The notes under the pieces were generated by a model, which saw only the letters and a program-made list of their open reading frames with translations, was not told the DNA's origin and made no database searches. A stretch of DNA of 64,000 bases from Caulobacteraceae bacterium. GTDB taxonomy: Bacteria; Pseudomonadota; Alphaproteobacteria; Caulobacterales; Caulobacteraceae. Numbering within the stretch: position 1 is the first letter of the stretch; every line of letters starts with the position of its first letter. The translations under genes were made by a program, and so were the position numbers. Shown here piece after piece: positions 37,245-48,213 of this stretch. Location of the stretch: contig JARLIQ010000047.1 of the NCBI GenBank assembly GCA_031291645.1, positions 1-64,000 of the forward strand. Direction: 5' to 3'.

Positions 37245-38393
37245 CTAAGGCGTCGCCGCCGGCCGCGGGGCGTCCGGCAGGGCCATCAGGGCCGCCAGCC
37301 GGCCGAGGGCGTCGGCCTCGGTGTCGGCGTAGAACAGGTTGTAGCCGGGCTCCTTGAGCCGCTCGGTGAAGCCGCCGGTGTCCTTCAGCGACGGTGAGGG
37401 CGGCCGCGAGACGCGCAATATCCCCTGCTTGCACCGGGCCCACACCTGGCGGGTCAGGAAGGCCGGCCGCGTGCCCCAGTCGACGTCCGAGGCGTTGGCC
37501 GCGCCGAGGTTCAGCCTGGCCGGCGCCGCCGCCTCCGTCGCATAGCCGTACATCGGATTGACGCAGAGGATGGCCCGGCCGTTCACGTCCTGCAGGTGGC
37601 CCTCCGCGTCCCAGACCAGCGAGCGGTTGAAGGTGCGGCGCACGTCCGCCTCGTCCCAGGCCCAGGACTGGGTCCAGCCCACGACGCACCGCGGCTCGCC
37701 GCGCCGCTCGCAGGCCGGCAGCGGGCTCGACGGGCCGAAGTCGTCAGCCAGGGCCACGGTGTCGATCAGATAGACCGCCGCGATCTGCCTGATCAGCCCC
37801 GGGCGCGCGGCGATCTCCTCGCGCGCCAGCCGGTCGACCAGGGTCGCGCCCTGCTCCACCCCCGCCAGCACCAGGGGCCGGCCGCCGTTGTCGTGGTCGA
37901 GGTAATAGTCGAAGGCCCGGCGCACGTCGCCGTAGGCGAACTCCCGCGCCTCCCGCGAGTCGTCGCGCATGTTGAGCTGGCTGAACACGCTCGCCTGGCG
38001 ATAGTGCGGGGCGAACAGCCGCCCGACGCGCACGAACGGTCCGGCGTAGTTCGGCAGGATGGTGTGGTCGAGAAAGCGGTTGGACCGCTGGTCGTGGGTC
38101 CCGTCGTTCCAGTCGCGGCCACCGTCGAAGGTGGTCGGATGGACGAAGAAGACGTCGGCGGGCGGGTCCGCGCTGGTCCAGCGGCCGGGCGCGGCCGGCA
38201 TCAGCGCCCAGGCGGCGCGCTGGCTGTAGTCGGGCGCCTTGGGCGGCCGATAGGTCTGGAACGGAGTCTTCGGGTCGAGGAACGAGCGCAGGATGTCGCC
38301 GCGCCAGATGATGGCGGCGGCCAGGAGCAGGGCCAGAAGCACCAGGCCGCTGATCCACCACCAGTCCTTGAGCCCCGGTCTCCATCTCGCCAT
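37245..38393 (-). CDS. DUF3089 domain-containing protein
   Basis: DVFFVHPTTFDGGRDWNDG; LVLAGVEQGATLVDRL; N-terminal TM. Confidence 0.82.
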   Translation of the reverse strand: MARWRPGLKDWWWISGLVLLALLLAAAIIWRGDILRSFLDPKTPFQTYRPPKAPDYSQRAAWALMPAAPGRWTSADPPADVFFVHPTTFDGGRDWNDGTHDQRSNRFLDHTILPNYAGPFVRVGRLFAPHYRQASVFSQLNMRDDSREAREFAYGDVRRAFDYYLDHDNGGRPLVLAGVEQGATLVDRLAREEIAARPGLIRQIAAVYLIDTVALADDFGPSSPLPACERRGEPRCVVGWTQSWAWDEADVRRTFNRSLVWDAEGHLQDVNGRAILCVNPMYGYATEAAAPARLNLGAANASDVDWGTRPAFLTRQVWARCKQGILRVSRPPSPSLKDTGGFTERLKEPGYNLFYADTEADALGRLAALMALPDAPRPAATP

Positions 38394-38446
38394 GGCGCGG
38401 AGGGTTACACCACGGCGGCGGCGCGCGCGAGCGCCCGCGAGGGGGG

Positions 38447-39673
38447 TTAGCCGCCCAATCCGGGGATGCGCACGTGCTCGAGGCGGAAGCCCAGGCCGAC
38501 GACGCGCGCCGGGATGCGCCTCAGCCAGGCGACCTTGTCGACCAGCCGCACCAGCAGCGGCGGCCGGGGCGCGGCGCCGCTCCTCAGCAGCGGGCCCAGC
38601 ACCCGGTTCTGGACCAGGACCTGCAGCGCCTGCATCGCGCGCACGGGCCCCAGCCGGCGCGCCTGGACCCTGGCTAGCGCCTCGTCGCCCGGCTGGCCGG
38701 CGGCGAGCGGAGCGGCCAGGATGTTGGCCGCGGCGACCGCGTCGCCGATCGCCATGTTGATGCCGACCCCGCCGATCGGCGACATGGCGTGCGCGGCGTC
38801 GCCGATGCACAGGAGGCCCGGCTTCCACCACCGTTCCAGCCGGTCGACGCTGACCGACAGCAGCTTGATGTCGTCCCAACTGGCCAGCGCGTCCAGCCGG
38901 TCGGCGGTCATCGGCGCGACCGCGACGATCCGGCGCTTCAGCGCCTCCAGCCCCTCGGCGCGGACGGCGTCATAGCCGCCCTTCGGCACGACGAAGGCGC
39001 ATTGGTAGTAGTCCTCGCGCTCGATCATCACGAACACCGCCCCCGCGCCGATGTTGCCGAGCGGCGCGTTGACGTCGCCGGGGCGGCGCGGCAGGCGCAT
39101 CCAGAGCACGTCGATCGGCGCGCCGAGGTCGCGCACCGTCAGATCCGCCCGTTCGCGCAGGATCGAGCGACGGCCGTCGGCGGCGATGACGAGGTCGGCC
39201 TCTATGGTCAACGCCCCGTCGGGCGTCGTCGCCGCAACGCCGCTCACCCGCCCGGCGTCCTCGACCAGGCCGGTGACGTCGGCCTTCATCATCAGGCCGA
39301 ATTTCTCAAGTTTCGCACCCTCTTCCGCCAGGAAATTCAGAAATTCCCATTGCGGCATGATGGCGACGAACCGCGCGCGGGTCGGCAGATGCCGGAAGTC
39401 GACGAGCTTGAAGGTCTCGTTGCCGATCCGGCCACAGAGCTGCTCGATCTTGGTGTGCGGCCGCTGCAGGAACCGCTCGAGCAGGCCGAGCTCGGCCAGG
39501 GCCTGCAGGGTCGAGGGGTGCACGGTGTCGCCCCGGAAGTCGCGCAGGAAGTCGCCGTGCTTCTCCAGCACCAGGACCTCGATTCCGGCGCGGGCCAGCA
39601 TGTAGCCGGCCATCATCCCCGCCGGCCCGCCGCCGGCGATGCAGCACTGGGTCCTGACGACCCTGCCGCTCAC
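38447..39673 (-). CDS. FAD-dependent monooxygenase/oxidoreductase
   Basis: [56 protein letters not shown]. Confidence 0.92.
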   Translation of the reverse strand: MSGRVVRTQCCIAGGGPAGMMAGYMLARAGIEVLVLEKHGDFLRDFRGDTVHPSTLQALAELGLLERFLQRPHTKIEQLCGRIGNETFKLVDFRHLPTRARFVAIMPQWEFLNFLAEEGAKLEKFGLMMKADVTGLVEDAGRVSGVAATTPDGALTIEADLVIAADGRRSILRERADLTVRDLGAPIDVLWMRLPRRPGDVNAPLGNIGAGAVFVMIEREDYYQCAFVVPKGGYDAVRAEGLEALKRRIVAVAPMTADRLDALASWDDIKLLSVSVDRLERWWKPGLLCIGDAAHAMSPIGGVGINMAIGDAVAAANILAAPLAAGQPGDEALARVQARRLGPVRAMQALQVLVQNRVLGPLLRSGAAPRPPLLVRLVDKVAWLRRIPARVVGLGFRLEHVRIPGLGG

Positions 39674-40530
39674 TCCGCGGCGGCCCGCCCCTTGGCCAGG
39701 GCGTCATAGGCCAGGAGCTCGGCGACCAGCCCCTCGAACTGGTCCAGCGGCACCATGTTCGGCCCGTCCGACGGGGCGTTGTCGGGATCGGGATGGGTCT
39801 CCATGAACACCGCCGCCACGCCGACGGCGACCGCGGCGCGAGCCAGCACCGGCACGAACTGGCGCTCGCCGCCCGAGGTCTCGCCGCGCCCGCCGGGCTG
39901 TTGCACCGAATGGGTGGCGTCGAAGACCACCGGACAGCCGATCTGGCCCATGATCGGCAGGGCCCGCATGTCGCTGACGAGGGTGTTGTAGCCGAACGAG
40001 ACGCCGCGCTCGGTGGCCAGGACGTCCGGATTGCCGGTCGAGAGCACCTTGCCGACCACGTTCTTCATGTCCCAGGGCGCCAGGAACTGGCCCTTCTTGA
40101 CGTTGACCACCTTGCCGGTCGCGCCGGCGGCGAGCAGCAGGTCGGTCTGGCGGCAGAGGAAGGCGGGGATCTGCAGCACATCGACCGCCTGGGCGACCTC
40201 GGCGCACTGGTCCGGCTCATGCACGTCGGTCAGCACCGGCAGGCCGGTGACCTCGCGGATCTCGGCGAAGATCGGCAGCGCCTCGGCCAGGCCGATGCCG
40301 CGCATGGTGTTGACCGAGCTGCGGTTGGCCTTGTCGAACGAGGTCTTGTAGATCAGCCCGATCCCCAGCCGCCCCGCGATCTCCTTCAGGGCGTGGGCCG
40401 TCTCCAGCGCATGCTGGCGGCTCTCCAGCTGGCAGGGCCCGGCGATCACCGACAGCCGTTCGGCGTTGCCGATCCGCACCGTGTTTCCGTTGTGCGTCTT
40501 CACCGTCACGACGGCGTTGGGCTGGGTCAC
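39670..40530 (-). CDS. kdsA: 3-deoxy-8-phosphooctulonate synthase
   Basis: [44 protein letters not shown]. Confidence 0.96.
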   Translation of the reverse strand: MTQPNAVVTVKTHNGNTVRIGNAERLSVIAGPCQLESRQHALETAHALKEIAGRLGIGLIYKTSFDKANRSSVNTMRGIGLAEALPIFAEIREVTGLPVLTDVHEPDQCAEVAQAVDVLQIPAFLCRQTDLLLAAGATGKVVNVKKGQFLAPWDMKNVVGKVLSTGNPDVLATERGVSFGYNTLVSDMRALPIMGQIGCPVVFDATHSVQQPGGRGETSGGERQFVPVLARAAVAVGVAAVFMETHPDPDNAPSDGPNMVPLDQFEGLVAELLAYDALAKGRAAAE

Positions 40531-40664
40531 GTGGTCCGTCCGTTAATCCAGGTAATGGGCCGGCCCATAGAACTCGCGTTCAACGGATCGGGCGACAAAC
40601 GCCGATGGGATACGCCGGATGAGCGTCGAAGGCGATAGGCGGACGGTCATCCAGCGGCGCGGCC

Positions 40665-40827
40665 AGCCTCGCCGCACGCCATCGCCCCTTGACGGACCCC
40701 CATCTGCTCCGCTTGAGTTTAGCCAGGCCGCTGATGACACTAGGTGTTGTAGCGGCGATCCACTGGGAGGCGCTCCGCCTGTGGATCAAGGGAACGCCCT
40801 TCTGGGCGCGCCCCGCGGGACCCGGGG
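40665..40827 (+). pseudogene. remnant of a DUF1365 protein C-terminus upstream of cfa
   Basis: in-frame ARHRPLTDPHLLRLSLARPLMTLGVVAAIHWEALRLWIKGTPFWARPA; no upstream coding body in frame. Confidence 0.6.
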
Positions 40828-40908
40828 CCGGCATGAGCGCCGGCCGCGCGAGCCTCGTGAGCCGGCGACGGCCCACCAGGGACCGTCCGGAGCGGATGGG
40901 AGGCGGCT

Positions 40909-42144
40909 GTGAGCGATCTGGCCCAAACCTCGGCGAGCGACCTGCTCGCCCTGCCCGACCTGCGGCGCGCCCCGGCGGCGTTCCGAACGGCGGTGCGGAT
41001 ATTCGCCCGGAACTGGGTCTGGGGGTCGATGACCTTCGTCCTGCCGTCCGGCCGCGAGATTCCGATCCAGGGCCGCGAGCCGGGACCGGCCGCGCGGGTG
41101 ATTATCCACGACTTCCGATTCATGCGCCGGGTGATGGCCGCGGGCGACATCGGCTTCGCCGAGGGCTTCATGGCCGGCGAGTGGGAAACCCCCGACCTGA
41201 CCGCCCTGCTGGTCTCCGCCGGCCTCAACTTCGACCGGCTGGCCAAGCTCTTCGCCGGCAATCCGCTGATGCGGGCGGTGAACTTCGTCAACCACCTGCT
41301 GCATTCCAACACCCGCGAGGGCGCCAGGCGGAACATCCACGCCCACTACGACCTGGGCAACGCCTTCTACGCCCGCTGGCTCGACCAGACGATGACCTAC
41401 TCCTCGGCCCGGTTCGACTATCCCGAACAGCCCCTGTCCGAGGCCCAGCACAACAAGTACGCCACCCTCGCCCGCTCGATGGGGTTGGAGGCGTCCCACG
41501 CGGTGCTGGAGATCGGCTGCGGCTGGGGCGGCTTCGCCGAGTTCGCCGCCCGCGAGGTCGGGGCCAAGGTCACCGGCGTGACCATCTCGCGCGAACAGTA
41601 CGACTTCGCCCGCCAGCGCCTGTTCGTCCAGGGCCTGGCGGACAAGGCCGACATCCGGCTGGTCGACTACCGCGACGTCGAGGGCCAGTTCGACCGCGTG
41701 GCCTCGATCGAGATGTTCGAGGCGGTCGGCGAACGCTACTGGCCGGCCTATTTCCAGAAGATCCGCGAGGTGCTCTCGCCGGGAGGCCGCGCCGGGCTGC
41801 AGATCATCACCATCCGCGACGAGCTGTTCGCCAAGTACCGCAGCCGGGCCGATTTCATCCAGAAATACGTCTTCCCGGGCGGCATGCTGATCAGCGAGCG
41901 GCGCCTGCGCGAGGAGACCGACCGGGCCGGGCTGAGCTGGGCCGACATCACCCGCTTCGGCCAGAACTACGCCCAGACCCTCGGCCAGTGGGCCCAGCGC
42001 TTCCAGGCGGCTTGGCCCGAGATCAAGCCGCTGGGCTTTGACGAGCGCTTCCGCCGGCTCTGGCTGTTCTATCTCAGCTATTGCGAGGCGGGGTTCGCCA
42101 CCGGCCGCACGAATGTGATCCAGCTGAGCCTGGCCAAGGCGTGA
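40909..42144 (+). CDS. cfa: cyclopropane-fatty-acyl-phospholipid synthase family
   Basis: HAHYDLGNAFYARWLDQTMTYSSARF; VLEIGCGWGGFAEFAAR. Confidence 0.93.
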   Translation: MSDLAQTSASDLLALPDLRRAPAAFRTAVRIFARNWVWGSMTFVLPSGREIPIQGREPGPAARVIIHDFRFMRRVMAAGDIGFAEGFMAGEWETPDLTALLVSAGLNFDRLAKLFAGNPLMRAVNFVNHLLHSNTREGARRNIHAHYDLGNAFYARWLDQTMTYSSARFDYPEQPLSEAQHNKYATLARSMGLEASHAVLEIGCGWGGFAEFAAREVGAKVTGVTISREQYDFARQRLFVQGLADKADIRLVDYRDVEGQFDRVASIEMFEAVGERYWPAYFQKIREVLSPGGRAGLQIITIRDELFAKYRSRADFIQKYVFPGGMLISERRLREETDRAGLSWADITRFGQNYAQTLGQWAQRFQAAWPEIKPLGFDERFRRLWLFYLSYCEAGFATGRTNVIQLSLAKA

Positions 42145-42197
42145 GTGTCGGCTTGCCCCGCGGCGCCGAATTCCCCTAGCGTCCCGGGCCCTTTTGC

Positions 42198-43211
42198 GTG
42201 AGTCAGGCGGTCATGAAAATCTGCCCCAGCGTTGTCGACGCCATCGGCGATACGCCGCTCATCCGGTTGAACCGGGCCAGCGCCGCGACCGGCTGCGAAA
42301 TCTGGGGCAAGGCCGAGTTCATGAACCCGGGCCAGTCGGTGAAGGATCGCGCGGCCCTGTTCATCATCCGCGACGCCGAACGGCGCGGCCTCCTGCGGCC
42401 GGGCGGCCTGATCGTCGAGGGCACCGCCGGCAACACCGGCATCGGCCTGGCCATGGTCGCCTCGGCGCTCGGCTACCGCACCGAGATCGTCATCCCCCGC
42501 ACCCAGAGCCAGGAAAAGAAGGACGCGATCAAGCTTCTCGGCGCCAAGCTGATCGAGGTTGACGCGGTCCCCTATTCCAACCCCGACAACTACGTCCGCT
42601 ATTCGGGCCGGCTGGCCGAGGAGCGGGCCAGGACCGAGCCCGCCGGCGCCATCTGGGCCAACCAGTTCGACAATGTCGCCAACCGCGAGGCGCACCGCGT
42701 GACCACGGCGCAGGAGATCTGGACCCAGACCGAAGGCCGGGTGGACGGCTTCGTCAGCGCGGTCGGCTCGGGCGGCACCCTGGCCGGCGTCGCCATGGGG
42801 CTGCGCGAGCGGCGCGCGGACGTCGCCATCGCCCTGGCCGACCCGCCGGGTGCGGCGCTCTACAGCTGGTATTCCAGCGGAGAGCTGAAGGCCGAGGGCT
42901 CGTCGATCACCGAGGGCATCGGCCAGGGACGGATCACCGCCAACCTCGAAGGCCTGACCGTCGACTACGCCTACCAGATCCCCGACGCCGAGGCCGTCCA
43001 GCAGGTGTTCGATCTCACCCAGTACGAGGGCCTGTGCCTGGGCGGCTCGTCCGGGGTGAACATCGCCGGCGCGATCCGGCTGGCCCGCGACCTCGGGCCC
43101 GGCAAGACCATCGTGACCATCCTCTGCGACCACGGCTCGCGCTACCAGAGCAAGCTGTTCAACCCTGCCTTCCTGGCCGAACGCGGCCTGCCGACGCCGA
43201 GCTGGATGTGA
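42198..43211 (+). CDS. cysteine synthase A-like PLP enzyme
   Basis: GDTPLIRLN, NPGQSVKDRAALFII, GTAGNTGIGLAMVA; GTG start, alternative ATG at 42213. Confidence 0.88.
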   Translation: MSQAVMKICPSVVDAIGDTPLIRLNRASAATGCEIWGKAEFMNPGQSVKDRAALFIIRDAERRGLLRPGGLIVEGTAGNTGIGLAMVASALGYRTEIVIPRTQSQEKKDAIKLLGAKLIEVDAVPYSNPDNYVRYSGRLAEERARTEPAGAIWANQFDNVANREAHRVTTAQEIWTQTEGRVDGFVSAVGSGGTLAGVAMGLRERRADVAIALADPPGAALYSWYSSGELKAEGSSITEGIGQGRITANLEGLTVDYAYQIPDAEAVQQVFDLTQYEGLCLGGSSGVNIAGAIRLARDLGPGKTIVTILCDHGSRYQSKLFNPAFLAERGLPTPSWM

Positions 43212-43216
43212 GCCCC

Positions 43217-44074
43217 ATGGACCGCGACCCCTTCGTCTCGACCGAGTGGCTGGCCGCCCACCTGGAGGCGCCCGACCTGGTGCTGATCGACGCGACCTGG
43301 TTCATGCCGGGCACGCCGCGCGACGCCAGCGCCGAATACGCCGAACGCCACATCCCCGGCGCCGTCCATTTCGACATCGACGAGATCGCCGACCATTCGA
43401 CCGACCTGCCCCACATGCTGCCCGAGCCGGCCGATTTCGCCATCCATGCGCGGCGCCTGGGGGTCGAGCCGACCTCGCGCGTGGTGGTCTACGACGCCCA
43501 GGGTCTGTTCTCGGCGCCCCGGGTCTGGTGGATGTTCCGCGCCATGGGCCACGAGAACGTCGCGGTGCTGGAAGGCGGCCTCGCCCGCTGGATCGCCGAG
43601 GCGCGGCCCGTCGAGGCGGGCTGGATCCAGAAGCCGCACGGCGAGTTCAAGGCCCATCCCGATCCCGACCTCGTGCGCCGCCTCGATCAGGTGCGCGAGG
43701 CGCTGGACGGGGGCGGCGCCCAGGTGCTCGACGCCCGCGCCGCCGACCGCTTCAGCGGCCGGGCTCCTGAGCCGCGGCCTGGCCTGCGCTCCGGCCACAT
43801 GCCGGGCGCGCTCAATCTGCCTTGGCAGACGATCGTCACCGCCGAGGGCGTGCTGGCGCCCAAGGCCGAGCTGGAGCGGCTGTTCAAGGCCGCCGGCGTC
43901 GACCTGGACAAGCCGATCGTGACCACCTGCGGCTCGGGCGTCTCGGCCGCCATCCTGGCTATCGGCCTGGCCCGTCTCGGTCACTGGCGCACCCCGGTCT
44001 ATGACGGCTCGTGGAGCGAGTGGGGCGCGCGCAGCGACACCCAGGTCGCGACCGGCGAGGCCGCCCGTGTCTGA
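43217..44074 (+). CDS. sseA: 3-mercaptopyruvate/thiosulfate sulfurtransferase
   Basis: two rhodanese domains; IVTTCGSGVSAAIL active-site loop. Confidence 0.92.
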   Translation: MDRDPFVSTEWLAAHLEAPDLVLIDATWFMPGTPRDASAEYAERHIPGAVHFDIDEIADHSTDLPHMLPEPADFAIHARRLGVEPTSRVVVYDAQGLFSAPRVWWMFRAMGHENVAVLEGGLARWIAEARPVEAGWIQKPHGEFKAHPDPDLVRRLDQVREALDGGGAQVLDARAADRFSGRAPEPRPGLRSGHMPGALNLPWQTIVTAEGVLAPKAELERLFKAAGVDLDKPIVTTCGSGVSAAILAIGLARLGHWRTPVYDGSWSEWGARSDTQVATGEAARV

Positions 44075-45245
44075 CGGCGCGCCCGGCCAGGGTCCGTCCA
44101 CCCGCCTGATCCACGCCGTCGGGCCGTCCCCGGTGGTCGCCCGCACGGTCGGCCCGCCGATCCAGAACGGCTCGACCGTCCTGCTGCCGACGGCGGAGGA
44201 CCTCTACGACCACTCGAGGCCCACCTACGGCCGCTCGGGCCTGGCGACGCACGAGACCCTGCGCGCCACCCTGGCCGAACTCGAAGGCGCGGCCGACTGC
44301 CAGCTCTATCCGTCCGGCGTCGCGGCCCTGACCGGCGCGCTGCTGGCGGTGCTGCGCGAGGGCGACGAGATCCTGGTCGTCGACAGCGTCTATGCGCCGA
44401 CGCGCCGGTTCTGCGACAAGGTGCTGGCCCGCTACGGGGTCAAGACCCGCTACTATCCCGCCCGCACCGAGCCGGAGGCCCTGCTAGCCATGGGCGGGGC
44501 GGCGCTGAAGCTGATCGTGCTGGAATCGCCGGGCTCCCTGACCTTCGAGCTGCAGGACGTCTCGGCGATCACCGCCCTGGCGCGGGCGCGCGGCGTCCTG
44601 ACCCTGCTGGACAACACCTGGGGCGCGGGCCTGCTGTTCAAGCCGCTGGCGCACGGCGTGGACATCAGCGTCCAGGCCCTGACCAAATACGTCTGCGGCC
44701 ATTCCGACGTGCTGATGGGCTCGGCCTGCGCGAGCGCGCCGGCGGTGGTCAAGGCGCTTCACGACGGCGTGCACCACCTCGGCTGGTCGGTCTCGGGCGC
44801 GGACGCCTACCAGGCGCTCCGGGGCCTTCGGACCCTGGCCGTGCGCCTGCAGCGCCACGGCGAGAGCGGCCTGGCGGTGGCCGCCTGGCTGGCCGAACAG
44901 CCGGAGGTCGCCGAGGTGCTGCACCCGGCCCTACCCGCCTCGCCGGACCACGCCCTGTTCGCCCGCGACTTCACCGGCGCCTGCGGCCTCTTCTCCCTGA
45001 TCCTGAAGCCAGGACCGGAGGCGGCGGTCAATGCGCTGCTGAACCGGCTGACGCTGTTCGGCCTCGGCTTTTCCTGGGGCGGCTTCGAGAGCCTGGCGAT
45101 CTCGTCGGGCGACCAGCTCGCCCAACGCCGGTTCAAGACCGCGTTCGCCGGCCCGCTCGTGCGGCTGCACATCGGGCTGGAGGAGCCGGAGGACCTGATC
45201 GCCGACCTGCGGGTGGGTCTCGACGCCTACGCGGAAGCCAGCTAG
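44067..45245 (+). CDS. cystathionine beta-lyase-like PLP enzyme
   Basis: SVYAPTRRFCDKVLARYGVKTRYY; LLDNTWGAGLLFKPLAHGVDISVQALTKYVCGHSDV; GTG start overlaps the sseA stop. Confidence 0.9.
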   Translation: MSDGAPGQGPSTRLIHAVGPSPVVARTVGPPIQNGSTVLLPTAEDLYDHSRPTYGRSGLATHETLRATLAELEGAADCQLYPSGVAALTGALLAVLREGDEILVVDSVYAPTRRFCDKVLARYGVKTRYYPARTEPEALLAMGGAALKLIVLESPGSLTFELQDVSAITALARARGVLTLLDNTWGAGLLFKPLAHGVDISVQALTKYVCGHSDVLMGSACASAPAVVKALHDGVHHLGWSVSGADAYQALRGLRTLAVRLQRHGESGLAVAAWLAEQPEVAEVLHPALPASPDHALFARDFTGACGLFSLILKPGPEAAVNALLNRLTLFGLGFSWGGFESLAISSGDQLAQRRFKTAFAGPLVRLHIGLEEPEDLIADLRVGLDAYAEAS

Positions 45246-46417
45246 CTCGCCGCCGCCCGCGGCGCGCGGCGCACCTCGACCACCCGCACGCGCACGCCGT
45301 CCAGCACCAGCGCCAGCTCGCCATGCTTGAGCTTCAGCGCGTCCTCGCCGAAGGCCTCGCGCCGCCAGCCGTGCAGCGCGGGCGTGTCGGCGTGGTCGTC
45401 GGCGGCGATCCGCTCCAGGTCCGAGACCGTGGCGATCAGCTTGGAGGCCACGCCCGCGTCCTCGGCCCGCGCCTTGAGCAGCACCTTGAGCAGCTCGACG
45501 ATCGCGCCCGAGGCCGGCTGGGGCGCCGTGCCGTTGCGCTCGATCTTGGGCGCATAGCCCTCCGGCGCGGCCAGCCCCGCCTTGACCGCCTCGATCAGCT
45601 CGGGCCCGAAGCGCGAGCCGCCGAAGCCCTTGGGCACCGAGCGCAGCCGGTTCAGCCCGTCCAGGTCGATCGGCAGCTGGTTGGCGATCTCGTCGATCGC
45701 GTCGTCCTTGAGGATCCGCCCGCGCGGCTGGTCGCGCGTCTGGGCGGTCCGCTCGCGCCAGGCCGCCACCGAGCGCAGCACGGCCAGGTATTTCGGCGCG
45801 AACTTGCGCGGCTTCAGCCGCCGCCAGGCGTTCTCGGGATCGACGTCATAGTTGGCCGGGTCGACCAGCTGGGCCATCTCCTCGGTCACCCAGGCCAGCC
45901 GCCCCGCCTTCTCCAGCCGGGCGCGCAGCGCCGGATAGAGGGCCGCCAGATGGGTCACGTCGGCCAGGGCGTAGTCGAGCTGAGCCTGGCTCAGCGGCCG
46001 GCGCGCCCAGTCGGTGAACCGGCTCGACTTGTCGAGCTCGATGCGCAGCATCTGGCGCACAAGGGCGTCGTAGGCGATCTGTTCGCCGAAACCGGCGGCC
46101 ATGCCCGCGATCTGGGTGTCGAACAGTGGCTTGGGCAGCACCCCGAGATTGTTGAAGATCTCAACGTCCTGCCGCGCGGCGTGGAACACCTTTTCGATTC
46201 GGGTGTCGGCCAGGACCTTGAGCAAGGGCCCGAGATCGATTCCGTCGGCCAGCGGATCGATCACCGCCGAATCGTCGGGGCTGGCGACCTGGACCAGACA
46301 AAGCTTGGGCCAGTAGGTGGTTTCACGCATGAACTCGGTGTCGACAGCGACGAACGGCGCGTCGGCGATCCGCTCACAGAAGGCTTCGAGTTCGGCGGTG
46401 GTGGTGATCGGCGTCAT
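45242..46417 (-). CDS. rnd: ribonuclease D
   Basis: FVAVDTEFMRETTYWPKLCLVQVA; HRDC-type C-terminus. Confidence 0.95.
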   Translation of the reverse strand: MTPITTTAELEAFCERIADAPFVAVDTEFMRETTYWPKLCLVQVASPDDSAVIDPLADGIDLGPLLKVLADTRIEKVFHAARQDVEIFNNLGVLPKPLFDTQIAGMAAGFGEQIAYDALVRQMLRIELDKSSRFTDWARRPLSQAQLDYALADVTHLAALYPALRARLEKAGRLAWVTEEMAQLVDPANYDVDPENAWRRLKPRKFAPKYLAVLRSVAAWRERTAQTRDQPRGRILKDDAIDEIANQLPIDLDGLNRLRSVPKGFGGSRFGPELIEAVKAGLAAPEGYAPKIERNGTAPQPASGAIVELLKVLLKARAEDAGVASKLIATVSDLERIAADDHADTPALHGWRREAFGEDALKLKHGELALVLDGVRVRVVEVRRAPRAAAS

Positions 46418-46508
46418 CGGCTAGCTATAAAGCGGCCCAGCGCCGGGTGGGCAAGAGTCGATCCGGCGCGGCGACCCATCCCGTACCGTCTGCGCGCAGG
46501 AATAGACC

Positions 46509-47534
46509 ATGACCGAACGGCCGAACGGCCTCACCTATGCGCAGGCCGGCGTGGACATCGACGCGGGCGCGGCCCTGGTCGAGGCCATCAAGCCGCTGGC
46601 CAGGTCGACCCGCCGGCCGGGCGCGGACGCGTCGCTGGGCGGATTCGGCGCCCTGTTCGACCTAAAGGCCGCCGGCTTCGCCGACCCGCTGATCGTCACC
46701 ACGACCGATGGGGTGGGCACCAAGCTGAAGATCGCCATCGACGCCGGCCATCACGACACGGTCGGGATCGACCTGGTGGCCATGTGCGTCAACGACCTGT
46801 TGGCCCAGGGCGCCGAGCCCCTGATGTTCCTGGACTACTACGCCACCGGCAAGCTGGACGTGGCCGTCGGCGCCAAGGTGGTGGCCGGCATCGCCGAGGG
46901 CTGCCGCCAGGCCGGCGCGGCCCTGGTCGGCGGCGAGACCGCCGAAATGCCGGGCATGTACGCCGGCGGCGACTACGACCTGGCGGGCTTTTCCGTCGGC
47001 GCGGTCGAGCGCAGCGGCGTCTTGCCGCGGCTGGAGCGCCAGGCCGCCGGGGACCTTCTGATCGGCCTCGCCTCGTCCGGCCCCCATTCCAACGGCTATT
47101 CCCTGATCCGCCGGGTGGTCGAGCGCAGCGGCCTCGCGTGGAACGCGCCCGCGCCGTTCGCCGAGGGCCATAGCCTGGGCGCGGCCCTGATGACGCCGAC
47201 GCGGATCTACGTGAAGTCGGTGCTGCCGTTGATCAAGGCCGGGCTGGTCGAGGGCGGCGCCCACATCACCGGCGGCGGGCTGATCGAAAACCCGCCGCGC
47301 GCCATCGCCGAGGGGCTGGCGCCGCGGTTCGACTGGGACGCCTGGCCGCTGCCGCCGGTGTTCGCCTGGCTGCAGTCGGTCGGCGGGATCAGCGACCACG
47401 AGCTTCGCCGCACCTTCAACTGCGGGGTCGGCTTCATCCTGATCGTCAAGGCCGAGAACGCCGAACCGGCTCTGGCGGCGCTGCTCGACGCGGGCGAGAC
47501 GGCCTTCGTCTGCGGCGAGCTGGTCGCGGCGTGA
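46509..47534 (+). CDS. purM: phosphoribosylformylglycinamidine cyclo-ligase
   Basis: [41 protein letters not shown]. Confidence 0.97.
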   Translation: MTERPNGLTYAQAGVDIDAGAALVEAIKPLARSTRRPGADASLGGFGALFDLKAAGFADPLIVTTTDGVGTKLKIAIDAGHHDTVGIDLVAMCVNDLLAQGAEPLMFLDYYATGKLDVAVGAKVVAGIAEGCRQAGAALVGGETAEMPGMYAGGDYDLAGFSVGAVERSGVLPRLERQAAGDLLIGLASSGPHSNGYSLIRRVVERSGLAWNAPAPFAEGHSLGAALMTPTRIYVKSVLPLIKAGLVEGGAHITGGGLIENPPRAIAEGLAPRFDWDAWPLPPVFAWLQSVGGISDHELRRTFNCGVGFILIVKAENAEPALAALLDAGETAFVCGELVAA

Positions 47535-48157
47535 GCCGCCGGCGCGTCGGTGTCCTGCTGTCAGGCCGCGGCTCCGACGCCCTGGCCCTGATCGAGGCCG
47601 CCCGCGCGGCGGATTATCCGGCCGAGATCGCCCTGGTCGTGTCGAACAATCCCGCCGCGCCGGGCCTGGCGAAGGCCGCCGCCGCGGGCGCACCGGTCCG
47701 AGCCGTCGACCATCGCCCGTTCGGCAAGGACCGCGAGGCGCACGAGCGCGCGCTCGACGCGGCCCTGCGCGAGGCCGGGGTCGAATTCGTCGCCCTGGCC
47801 GGCTACATGCGGATCTTCACGCCCTTCTTCGTGCGCGCCTGGTCGGGCCGGATGATCAACATCCACCCGTCCCTGCTGCCGCTGTTCCCGGGGCTGGACA
47901 CCCACCGCGAGGCCCTGGCCGCGGGGGTCAAGCTGCACGGCTGCAGCGTCCACTGGGTGGTCGAGGGCGTGGACGAGGGCCCCCTGATCGGCCAGGCGGC
48001 GGTGCCGGTCCTGCCCGGCGACGACGAGAAGACCCTGGCGGCCCGCGTGCTGGCGGCCGAGCACCGGCTCTATCCGGTGTGCCTGGCGGCCGCGATCACG
48101 GGCGCCGCCGCCGCGCCCGGTGCGGACGCCGTGCTGGGCAATCCCAGCCTGGCCTAG
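47531..48157 (+). CDS. purN: phosphoribosylglycinamide formyltransferase
   Basis: [46 protein letters not shown]. Confidence 0.97.
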   Translation: MSRRRVGVLLSGRGSDALALIEAARAADYPAEIALVVSNNPAAPGLAKAAAAGAPVRAVDHRPFGKDREAHERALDAALREAGVEFVALAGYMRIFTPFFVRAWSGRMINIHPSLLPLFPGLDTHREALAAGVKLHGCSVHWVVEGVDEGPLIGQAAVPVLPGDDEKTLAARVLAAEHRLYPVCLAAAITGAAAAPGADAVLGNPSLA

Positions 48158-48173
48158 AGGCCAAACCGCCGCC

Positions 48174-48200
48174 CACCCCCGCCTTCGCGAGGACGAGCGG
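48174..48200. repeat. single REP-like element between purN and ndk
   Basis: cacccccgccttcgcgaggacgagcgg. Confidence 0.65.
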
Positions 48201-48213
48201 CCTGAAGGCATCC

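Noticed and set aside
40689-42041. 450-aa ORF overlapping cfa
   Set aside because: Only the first about 45 residues resemble a real protein (DUF1365 remnant); the remainder is out of frame with cfa.
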